Shown here: positions 26,594-33,533 of the stretch, piece by piece | How positions within the stretch are numbered: the stretch's first letter is position 1 | Layout of the letters: each line of letters begins with the position of its first letter | Origin: Thalassorhabdomicrobium marinisediminis | Lineage (GTDB): Bacteria > Pseudomonadota > Alphaproteobacteria > Rhodobacterales > Rhodobacteraceae | Direction: 5' to 3' | NCBI RefSeq assembly: GCF_003072065.1 | Contig: NZ_QCYG01000001.1 | Coordinates: 310,001 to 374,000 of the forward strand | Length of the DNA stretch: 64,000 nucleotides | The notes under the pieces: model-generated | The model's database searches: none | Seen by the model: the letters and a program-made list of their open reading frames with translations, nothing else | Told to the model about the DNA's origin: nothing | Position numbers and translations under genes: made by a program

Positions 26594-26847
26594 TCGGCGG
26601 ACTCGTCGTCACGCTCGCCGGATCGGAATGGGCGCGCATAGCGCTCCGTTCCGCCGTCACAGCCTTCGCGATCCTTCTGTTCCTGCTGGCCCTGCGCCGT
26701 TCCGGCGAGCGCGTCGGTCGCTTGGCCGAGCAGCTCGAGACCATGGAGAAAACCAATGAGGTTCAGCGGAGGATGCTGGAAGCGGCGGCTCGCCGTCCTC
26801 GTAGTCGCGACGAGTTGGTTGACCGGCTGCGCGACGGCAGGTTTTGA
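26590..26847 (+). CDS. Probable inner-membrane spanin (Rz-like)
   Basis: Protein of 85 residues from GTG 26590, overlapping the endolysin stop. One N-terminal membrane helix (IALRSAVTAFAILLFLLAL) is followed by a charged helical periplasmic region (RSGERVGRLAEQLETME...). This is the layout of an i-spanin: an inner-membrane anchor and a coiled-coil arm. The next gene starts inside it in another frame and encodes a lipoprotein, the usual Rz/Rz1 arrangement. Sequence similarity to known Rz is not evident to me, so the call rests on architecture and position. Confidence 0.65.
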   Translation: MIGGLVVTLAGSEWARIALRSAVTAFAILLFLLALRRSGERVGRLAEQLETMEKTNEVQRRMLEAAARRPRSRDELVDRLRDGRF

Positions 26848-27013
26848 AGCTGGCGGCGTGGCAGCGTGTCCGCCGGTCGTCGAATACAGCAGGGAGTTTC
26901 AGGCACAGGCTGCCGAGGAACTGGCGACGCTGCCAGACGGATCGGCTGTTGTCGAGATGATGGCGGACTATGCTGTTATGAGAGACCAAGCTCGGGCGTG
27001 CGTATCCAGTTGA
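26756..27013 (+). CDS. Probable outer-membrane spanin lipoprotein (Rz1-like)
   Basis: Protein of 85 residues whose ATG lies inside the Rz-like gene in the +1 frame. It opens with a lipoprotein signal: basic start (MRFSGGCWKRR), a hydrophobic stretch (LAVLVVATSW) and the lipobox LTGC with Cys at residue 25. The mature part is about 61 residues. The pairing of a membrane-anchored coil with an overlapping small lipoprotein after an endolysin gene is the hallmark of two-component spanins that disrupt the outer membrane at lysis. It ends the phage module; the defence-like genes start 28 bases later on the other strand. Confidence 0.68.
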   Translation: MRFSGGCWKRRLAVLVVATSWLTGCATAGFEAGGVAACPPVVEYSREFQAQAAEELATLPDGSAVVEMMADYAVMRDQARACVSS

Positions 27014-27041
27014 AACGTGATGATCATAGGCCGTTTCGAAC

Positions 27042-27707
27042 CTATTCGACGACGGGATAAAACGGCTTGCCCCAGTTTTCATTTGGGTTGTCCATCATGA
27101 TGTCGATGAAAACAGGCATCAGAAACCCAAGGATCTCAGCGCCGTCCCGAACCTGCGATCGATTCACGCCGCTGTTCCAGGTCGATCCTCCGTGGACGAG
27201 TTGATTTCGCAGGACGTACAATCGGTCGAAGACGAAGCTCAGGACGCGTGCGGTGTCACCCGCTTGGAATGATGTTGCGAATAATTGGGCTGAGGTCTTG
27301 AAGCGTTCCTCCCAATCCTCGAAGCCGTCAATCCCATTGTGGTATTGCCAGAAGGGATTGAAGACGTACCGGTTTTCCATGAGCATCCGAACAGGACCGG
27401 AAAACTGCTGCCACAGTGCCTTGTAGATGCGTTGGTCTTGATCAAGGGCGACCAGTCGACCGAAGTACTCGACGAAAGCAGCGCGTTCTCCCGGGGCGAC
27501 AGCCTGAAACTCCTGCTCGTCGGCGTATGCCGCGTTGAATGCGATCCAAAGGAAAATGAAACGCGCATCATCATCCTCGCCACAAGCTTCTGCACGGCCG
27601 ATCCAACTGATGGCGCGGTGAGCGCGCAGCCCCATGGTTTCGGGGAAGCCTTCGCGAATGGCGCGTTGTTTTGCTTTTAGAGCTGTATGGTCAAGGCCGT
27701 TTGTCAT
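27042..27707 (-). CDS. HEPN-like domain protein
   Basis: All-helical protein of 221 residues. Near the C-terminus is RNQLVHGG (about residue 178), matching the R-x4-H motif of HEPN ribonucleases and Apea-like HEPN proteins, followed by NRSQVRDGAEIL. HEPN proteins often act as RNA-cutting toxins in defence and toxin-antitoxin systems. The ATG at 27707 has a CAGGAAT site upstream; an open extension beyond it lacks support. It follows the WYL regulator by 22 bases on the same strand, so both probably share a transcript. Catalytic activity is inferred from the motif only. Confidence 0.7.
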   Translation of the reverse strand: MTNGLDHTALKAKQRAIREGFPETMGLRAHRAISWIGRAEACGEDDDARFIFLWIAFNAAYADEQEFQAVAPGERAAFVEYFGRLVALDQDQRIYKALWQQFSGPVRMLMENRYVFNPFWQYHNGIDGFEDWEERFKTSAQLFATSFQAGDTARVLSFVFDRLYVLRNQLVHGGSTWNSGVNRSQVRDGAEILGFLMPVFIDIMMDNPNENWGKPFYPVVE

Positions 27708-27729
27708 AGTAAATTCCTGTTCAATATTT

Positions 27730-28713
27730 TCATGGTAAAGCGTCGAAATCCGACCTCTGGTGGCCCGCAATCAATTCGCGCAATCCTGCTGGCGCCAATA
27801 CGTCTACCTTGTCGCCCCATTGATAGAGGTGCCAAGCCATTTCCAACCAACCCGCTGCCTTGAACCTGACGATCAGGCTGCCATCGTCCTGAGGCTCGAC
27901 AACTTGGGTGGGATGAAAACGGAATTCGGCGGCGCGCTCCGCGGCTTCAGGTGTGAAGCGCCACACGACTTCGCCGTATTGTTCGGGGTCTTGATAGACA
28001 CCAAACGCCTGAGCGGCATAGGCCTCTAGAGAGAAACCCGAGGCCGGCTGAAAGCTCTCGTTCAGAACCTCCGCTTCATGAATCCGATCCATGCGGAAGT
28101 TCAGGATGTCTTCTCCACGCGCGGGTTGGCGTGCCACAAGATAGGTGCGGTGCCCCAGCAACATGCCATGCGGTTCGATCACACGCGGCGCAGCGCCCTG
28201 AGCGCCATAGCAGACGCGCAGCCTGAAGGGACCGCGGAGCGCTTCGATGACAGCATCCGTCACGGCAGGCTTCAGTGTGACGGTAGGGCCTGGGCGCGTG
28301 ACTTGTCCCAATCCAGCCAGCACTGCCTCTGCATCGGCTTCCGACCGCAGCGCGTCCCTTGGATTCAATCGCGCCAGCAACCCGTCGCGGAGATCCTCCA
28401 GAGCGCGTGAGTGCCGTATTCGCCCTTCATCGCGCGCGGTGCGTGCCGCGATTTCCAGCGCCTCGATCGCCGTTTCCTGCCGGGGCTGCAGTCGGTCTGG
28501 CAAGGGTGCGTCCATCCGCCAGTATCGCCGTCGTTCGGCGTCGTCTACGGTCGAAACGTTCACGAAAGTTGCTTCGAGAGCCTCGGTCATCCGTTGAGCA
28601 GTGCGATGCGAAACATCGAACTCAGCGGAGATGTCCTCAAGGCTGACGCCTCCTCGGCGGGAAGCCGCCATCTGGGCAAGGCGAAGCAAGTCCTGCGCTT
28701 TTGCAAAAGACAT
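27730..28713 (-). CDS. WYL-domain transcriptional regulator (winged HTH)
   Basis: Protein of 327 residues. The N-terminal winged helix-turn-helix (VSLEDISAEFDVSHRTAQRM, about 23-42) is followed by a WYL domain (about 160-215; MLLGHRTYLVARQPARGED and ILNFRMDRI) and a C-terminal WCX-like extension. WYL proteins bind nucleic-acid ligands and typically repress phage-defence loci (BrxR and CapW are examples). The ATG at 28713 is chosen because the HTH starts soon after it. It is divergent from the nuclease-helicase gene with a 105-base shared control region, consistent with controlling it. Downstream lies the HEPN gene. Confidence 0.85.
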   Translation of the reverse strand: MSFAKAQDLLRLAQMAASRRGGVSLEDISAEFDVSHRTAQRMTEALEATFVNVSTVDDAERRRYWRMDAPLPDRLQPRQETAIEALEIAARTARDEGRIRHSRALEDLRDGLLARLNPRDALRSEADAEAVLAGLGQVTRPGPTVTLKPAVTDAVIEALRGPFRLRVCYGAQGAAPRVIEPHGMLLGHRTYLVARQPARGEDILNFRMDRIHEAEVLNESFQPASGFSLEAYAAQAFGVYQDPEQYGEVVWRFTPEAAERAAEFRFHPTQVVEPQDDGSLIVRFKAAGWLEMAWHLYQWGDKVDVLAPAGLRELIAGHQRSDFDALP

Positions 28714-28732
28714 TTGAACTCCATGCCAGAAA

Positions 28733-28764
28733 TTGACACCCTTGCAAGATATTGATGAGCTTGC
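28733..28764. promoter_or_regulatory. Candidate WYL operator/promoter in the divergent region
   Basis: Between the WYL gene and the nuclease-helicase gene lie TTGACA (28733-28738), the self-palindrome CTTGCAAG (28741-28748) and a second CTTGC half site (28760-28764), the half sites being 11 bases apart. TTGACA is a good -35 for rightward transcription, although no clear -10 is seen. Overlap of palindromes with a promoter suggests autoregulation by the WYL protein. Confidence 0.4.
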
Positions 28765-28818
28765 GGTCTGTCGAGGTGATTCCCTCGGAGGTTGATTTTT
28801 AAAGGTATTGGAGCAGCC

Positions 28819-31800
28819 ATGAGGGATTTCGACGGTCGCATATTCTTGTCCGCTACGGATCTCATGCGCTTCACAGGCTGCGCACATGCGACCACCCTTG
28901 ATCTGGCACATATGCGCGGAACGGGCCCGGAGCCGGGCGACGACAGCGAGGACGCAGCGCTTTTGAAAAAGCAGGGCGATGCCCATGAGGCGGCGCATCT
29001 CGCACATCTCAAGGAGGCCGGGCGCACGGTCATTGAAATCGAGCGCGGCAAGCTTGGCGAAAACGCCGAAGCCACGCGCGCGGCGCTCGCCGCTGGTCCG
29101 GATGTGGTGTTTCAGGGCGCGTTTCTGTCGGGAAACTGGGGCGGCTGGTCTGACTTCCTGGAGCGTGTCGAGACACCTTCGGCGCTTGGATCGTTCAGCT
29201 ATGAAGTGGCCGACACCAAGCTGAAACGTCGGGCTGATCCCAAACATGTGCTTCAGCTGGTTCTGTATTCCGACCTGTTGGCGGAAATTCAGGGGGTGGT
29301 GCCCGAGTTCGCGCATGTCGAATTGGGAGACGGTACCCGCGCGACGCTGCGCCTGGCAGACTACTCTTCCTATGCACGGATGGCGCGACAACGGCTGGAA
29401 GCCTTTGTCGCCGATCCGCAGCCCACACGCCCGGTGCCATGTGCTGATTGCGGTCTGTGCCGCTGGGCCGAACATTGCAACAGCGTCTGGCACGCCGAAG
29501 ACAGCTTGTTCAATGTCGCCAACATCAGTCGCGGTCAGGTGAAAAAGCTAGAAGCCGCAGGCATTCACACATTGGAGGCTCTCTCGACGCTGGATCACCC
29601 AGTGCGCGGAATGGCCGAAAACACCCAGGCCCGTTTGGTCACTCAAGCCCGCCTGCAGCAGGCTCGCAAAACCGGGGAGCCAGATTTCGAACTACGGGCA
29701 CCCGAGCCTGGCAAAGGCTTCGACCTGTTGCCGGAACCGCAGCCGGGCGACCTGTTCTATGACATCGAAGGCGACCCGCACTACGAGGGCGGCCTCGAAT
29801 ACCTGCATGGCATCTGGTTCGACGGGGCGTTCAAGGCGTTCTGGGCCCATGACCACGATGCCGAAGCGCGGGCATTGTCCGACTTGCTGACGTTCTTTCG
29901 CGCGCGGATTTCGCAGTACCCCACTGCGCGTATCTATCACTACGCGCCATATGAGATCACAGCGCTCAAACGCCTGACCACGAAATATGGGATCGGAGAG
30001 GCTTTTCTTGACCGCCTGCTTAGGGAACGGCGCTTCGTCGATCTGTTCGCCGTGGTCCGTGGCGGACTGATCGGATCGGAACCGAACTATTCCATCAAAT
30101 CGATGGAGGCCTTTTACGACCGCAAGCGCGACGGTGAAGTCAAGACGGCGGGTGGCTCGGTCGTGGCATATGAGCGCTGGCGCGAAACGCAGGACCAGCA
30201 GATCCTGGACGAGATCGAGGATTACAACCGCGTCGACTGTGTCTCGACCGAGGAATTGCGCGACTGGCTGGTCGGCATCCGACCTGCTGGCCCTTGGCCG
30301 ACACTTGCCCCGGATGCAGGTGATAAAGAGGTCGAAGAGGACGCCGATACGCAAGCTCTGCGCAACCTGCTGGCAGCATCAGGTTTGCCGGAAGCGCGGC
30401 AGGATATGTTGTTCAACCTCGGCGTTTTTCACAGCCGCGAAGTGAAGCCCGCGCAATGGGCCGTATTCGATAGCGCTGCGAAGGACGAAGATGATCTGCT
30501 CGACGATCTCGAAGCGCTTGGCGGGCTTGAGGCAGCGGGTCCTGTCGAACCCGTCAAGCGATCCTTTGCGCGCCGATACACCTATCCCGAACAGGAAACG
30601 AAACTGCGTAGCGGTAAGAAGGCGACGGTTCCGGTGTTCGACAGTCCCCCGACAACGGTCGGAATCGAGACCATGGATCGCCGCGCCCGCCAGATCACAG
30701 TCAAAGCAGGTCCAGGCAAGGCCGAACTTCTGGCGGATCAGCTGACGTTGCATCCGGACTGGCCGATCCAGACAGGTGTCATTGCCGGTGCTTTGCGCGA
30801 TATGATCGCCGATCAGTGCGGCGCGCGCAGGTACACGGCGGTGGATGACCTACTGTCGCGCGCTGCGCCGCGTCTGGGTTCTGGCCCACGGGGCGATCTT
30901 TTGGGCGGGGCAGACCCAGTAACGGGCACTATTGCCGTAGTGAATGACATGGATGGAACGGTCCTGTCGATTCAGGGGCCACCTGGTACCGGCAAGACCT
31001 ATGTGAGTGCACGCGCGATCCTGTCTTTGGTGCGCAAGGGCCATCGCGTCGGCGTCGCATCCAACAGCCACGAGGCTATCAGGAACGTGCTGATGGGCTG
31101 TCTTTCAGCGTTGGAAGACGAAGACCTGCCGATCAATCTCGAACTCGTGCACAAGGTTTCTGGCAGCGAGGATGGTTATCCCGAAGATTGCGATGTTCAT
31201 CGTACGACCGACAACGCAGAGGCCGCCAACGGCGGGCATGTCGTGGGCGGCACCGCGTGGTTCTTCTCGCGCGACGAAAATGTTCAGGCATTTGATTGGC
31301 TGTTCGTGGACGAGGCAGGCCAGGTCGGACTTGCCAACATGGCCGCCATGGGGCGTGCCGCGCGAAACATCGTGCTTGTGGGCGACCCACGCCAGTTGCC
31401 GCAGGTCATTCAAGGAGCGCATCCCGAGCCTGCGAACCTGTCGTGCCTGGATTGGATGCTCGGTGAGCATGCGACAGTTCCAGCCGAGCGGGGCATCTTC
31501 CTTCACACATCCCGGCGCATGCATCCGGAGGTCTGTCGGTTTGTCTCGGAACAGGTGTATGAGCGCCGACTGACCAGCCACCCTGATACGGCTAACCAGT
31601 GCGTGACAGGCACGGCGCTCCCCGAAGCCGGAGCTTTCTGGGTGCCGGTCCCGCATGAGGGTAATGCACAGATCGCACAGGAAGAAGTCGCCGCTATTGG
31701 CAAAACCGTCACTGACCTCCTCGACGGCAGCTGGACGGAGAAGGACGGCAGCACGCGGCCGATGCGCGAGACGGACATCATCGTCGTCGCCCCATACAAC

Positions 31801-32106
31801 GCACAGGTAAACGCTTTGCGGGATGCCCTTCCTTCAGGCGTCCGCGTCGGAACCGTGGACAAGTTTCAGGGGCAAGAGGCGCCGGTCTGCCTGGTTTCCA
31901 TGACCGCATCTTCCGCCGAAGAAACCTCGCGCGGGATGGAGTTTCTGTTTTCCCTGAACCGCATCAATGTCGCGGTCTCCCGCGCCAAGGGACTCGCATT
32001 GGTATTTGGAGCCCCGCGATTGCGTGAGGCGAAGTGTAATACTGTTGAGCAAATGCAGCTGGTGAATACGCTGTGTGCTTTGGCTCTTGTACAAAGTGCT
32101 AAATGA
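28819..32106 (+). CDS. TM0106-family RecB-like nuclease fused to DEDD-type nuclease and SF1 (DNA2/NAM7-like) helicase
   Basis: Protein of 1,095 residues with three enzyme modules. (1) N-terminal RecB/Cas4-like PD-(D/E)xK nuclease, about 1-230: E129 and D132-T-K134 form the active-site core, and C208, C211, C214 and C220 look like an iron-sulfur cluster site. (2) RNase H-like/DEDD exonuclease region, about 310-500: D315-x-E317 in YDIEGDP and a C-terminal DYNRVDCVST. (3) SF1 helicase, about 690-1095: Walker A GPPGTGKT at 720-727, Walker B DEAG at 831-834, GDPRQLPQV, and TVDKFQGQE plus NVAVSRAKG near the end. It should process DNA ends or structures with ATP-driven translocation. The ATG follows a GGAGCAG site; the next gene overlaps as ATGA. 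Confidence 0.88.
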   Translation: MRDFDGRIFLSATDLMRFTGCAHATTLDLAHMRGTGPEPGDDSEDAALLKKQGDAHEAAHLAHLKEAGRTVIEIERGKLGENAEATRAALAAGPDVVFQGAFLSGNWGGWSDFLERVETPSALGSFSYEVADTKLKRRADPKHVLQLVLYSDLLAEIQGVVPEFAHVELGDGTRATLRLADYSSYARMARQRLEAFVADPQPTRPVPCADCGLCRWAEHCNSVWHAEDSLFNVANISRGQVKKLEAAGIHTLEALSTLDHPVRGMAENTQARLVTQARLQQARKTGEPDFELRAPEPGKGFDLLPEPQPGDLFYDIEGDPHYEGGLEYLHGIWFDGAFKAFWAHDHDAEARALSDLLTFFRARISQYPTARIYHYAPYEITALKRLTTKYGIGEAFLDRLLRERRFVDLFAVVRGGLIGSEPNYSIKSMEAFYDRKRDGEVKTAGGSVVAYERWRETQDQQILDEIEDYNRVDCVSTEELRDWLVGIRPAGPWPTLAPDAGDKEVEEDADTQALRNLLAASGLPEARQDMLFNLGVFHSREVKPAQWAVFDSAAKDEDDLLDDLEALGGLEAAGPVEPVKRSFARRYTYPEQETKLRSGKKATVPVFDSPPTTVGIETMDRRARQITVKAGPGKAELLADQLTLHPDWPIQTGVIAGALRDMIADQCGARRYTAVDDLLSRAAPRLGSGPRGDLLGGADPVTGTIAVVNDMDGTVLSIQGPPGTGKTYVSARAILSLVRKGHRVGVASNSHEAIRNVLMGCLSALEDEDLPINLELVHKVSGSEDGYPEDCDVHRTTDNAEAANGGHVVGGTAWFFSRDENVQAFDWLFVDEAGQVGLANMAAMGRAARNIVLVGDPRQLPQVIQGAHPEPANLSCLDWMLGEHATVPAERGIFLHTSRRMHPEVCRFVSEQVYERRLTSHPDTANQCVTGTALPEAGAFWVPVPHEGNAQIAQEEVAAIGKTVTDLLDGSWTEKDGSTRPMRETDIIVVAPYNAQVNALRDALPSGVRVGTVDKFQGQEAPVCLVSMTASSAEETSRGMEFLFSLNRINVAVSRAKGLALVFGAPRLREAKCNTVEQMQLVNTLCALALVQSAK

Positions 32107-33533
32107 TGAAGGGTCTTTTTTCTAAATTTAGGCGAAAACTGGCTGGCTCCTCGGATGCGTCCGCGCATCCAGATTTGAAGCCACTGTCCAATTCTGATTT
32201 CCCCGATGGTGATTACTTGCCGGAAGCCACACAGGCTAAGGTCAGCTCGGTGCCTGACGAACCCGCGGCCGCTCCCCCGGATGTAATCGAGAGCAGTCTT
32301 CATCCGGACCTGCTTGTTTTCGAGCGTGAGTTTTTCGCGACGGATATTCCTGCCAATCCACGCGGCGAAGACCCAATGCGAGTGAATACTCCTGCTTCCG
32401 GGCAAAATCCTTCAACAACTGAGACATTCACAAAACTTGAAGTGGAGAATGAAGTTTCGGGTAAAGAGGAGTCCGATCCGGATCCCGGCTTGGCTCCACC
32501 AAGTCCCCTTCCGTCGAGCTTGAGTAGCGAAGTCGAGCTTTTGGAGGCGGATGACAAATATGATGAACTCATTGATGAAGACGATGAGTTCGCTGAACCG
32601 GCCGACGAGCTCTGGGAGGTTGCGCTTCCATACAAGTTCGGTGAGGAAATTGAAGGCGACAGCACCCATGACGCTTCGTTTGACGTTACTGATTTCAGAG
32701 CGTTTCCGGAGTTTGGTTCACGAGAGGTCGAGAAGGAAACCGAGAACGCCCAGTGGGAAGACCTTTTGGATCTGGATCTATTTGAGGAAGATCCAGATCT
32801 ATCTTCTCAGATTGTTGAAGAAGAGACTATCACCGATAGTCACCTATTGGATGAATACGCCGCAAGGCTGGTCAGCCAGATGCGGATCATAAAGCTTGCC
32901 GAGCGTGCCCTGCTTCAAGGTCGCTGGAAAGCAGTCTTGGAGGAGTTCCCGTTCTCGTCAAGTTTCAGAGCGCTTTCGAGGCTGGTGCAAGCTGGCATCA
33001 GTCTCGGAGAGCTGGAAGATGCATGCGAACTGAAATGTCTTTGGCGGGAATCTCCTTGGCTTTGGTCTCACCGTAAGTTCAACAGAATGCAGCGTGCTTG
33101 GGAGATTGATGAACGATCGAGCTATCGCAGCGCTCTTTCTTGGAAACTTGCATTGGCATTGGTCCATCGTGTTGGCCGTGCAGAGGCCGAGCGAAAGATT
33201 TTCGATGATTGGCGAAACGAATGGCTTCAAATGCAGCCAGAGCAATTGAGCGACGGTGTTCGCATGGACGCACGGTTCTGGAGCTATCCTGCTTTCCTTA
33301 ATCTCGATGCCGAATGCATTGAACTGATTGATACTGAAACTTGGTATTATGAGGAGCCTATCGATATTCAACCGTCGAGTTCCTTCCGCCTCGAGGATAG
33401 CGAGGGCCAGATTTGGCGTTTCGAACCGAAAAATGGACGCTGGGACACTGGCTTTCTGTCATTGCTACCACACGCCAAACGGGTAGCAGCAAAAGAGGAA
33501 GCCGAGGCAAAAGAGGCAGGCAAGAATGCATAG
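32103..33533 (+). CDS. Protein of unknown function with long acidic N-terminal half
   Basis: Protein of 476 residues, locked between two helicase genes by a 4-base overlap at each edge (8 bases with the downstream gene). A basic start (KGLFSKFRRK) leads into about 220 residues of acidic, Ser/Pro-rich, probably disordered sequence with many Asp/Glu. The C-terminal about 250 residues are helical and Trp-rich (ELKCLWRESPWLWSHRKF; WRNEWLQMQPEQL; IWRFEPKNGRWDTGFLSL), ending in a charged helix. No motif recognised. The gene is clearly lower in GC than the core genome. Conserved placement between the helicases suggests a structural or adaptor role; this is inference. Confidence 0.78.
   Translation: MMKGLFSKFRRKLAGSSDASAHPDLKPLSNSDFPDGDYLPEATQAKVSSVPDEPAAAPPDVIESSLHPDLLVFEREFFATDIPANPRGEDPMRVNTPASGQNPSTTETFTKLEVENEVSGKEESDPDPGLAPPSPLPSSLSSEVELLEADDKYDELIDEDDEFAEPADELWEVALPYKFGEEIEGDSTHDASFDVTDFRAFPEFGSREVEKETENAQWEDLLDLDLFEEDPDLSSQIVEEETITDSHLLDEYAARLVSQMRIIKLAERALLQGRWKAVLEEFPFSSSFRALSRLVQAGISLGELEDACELKCLWRESPWLWSHRKFNRMQRAWEIDERSSYRSALSWKLALALVHRVGRAEAERKIFDDWRNEWLQMQPEQLSDGVRMDARFWSYPAFLNLDAECIELIDTETWYYEEPIDIQPSSSFRLEDSEGQIWRFEPKNGRWDTGFLSLLPHAKRVAAKEEAEAKEAGKNA

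Larger units (their letters stand above)
14061..27013 (+). mobile_element. Decayed siphophage/GTA-like tail and lysis module (prophage remnant)
   Basis: Co-directional genes in standard tail order: tail completion, tail tube, assembly chaperone, tape measure, DUF2460, DUF2163, NlpC/P60 peptidase, large tail-tip/host-specificity protein, DUF2793 fibre-like protein, small membrane protein, M15 peptidase and a spanin-like pair. The DUF2460, DUF2163, NlpC/P60 and tail-tip set corresponds to genes 12-15 of the Rhodobacter gene transfer agent. There is no terminase, portal, protease, capsid, integrase or repressor. Two genes are clearly broken (a TGA in the tail completion gene; two frame changes and a TAG in the tail-tip gene), and the chaperone has a frame change that may be natural recoding. 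This points to a relic rather than an active phage, GTA or tailocin. Confidence 0.85.

Noticed and set aside
14061-27013. Functional tailocin or GTA cluster
   Set aside because: Stop codons and frame changes in the tail completion and tail-tip genes make a working particle unlikely.
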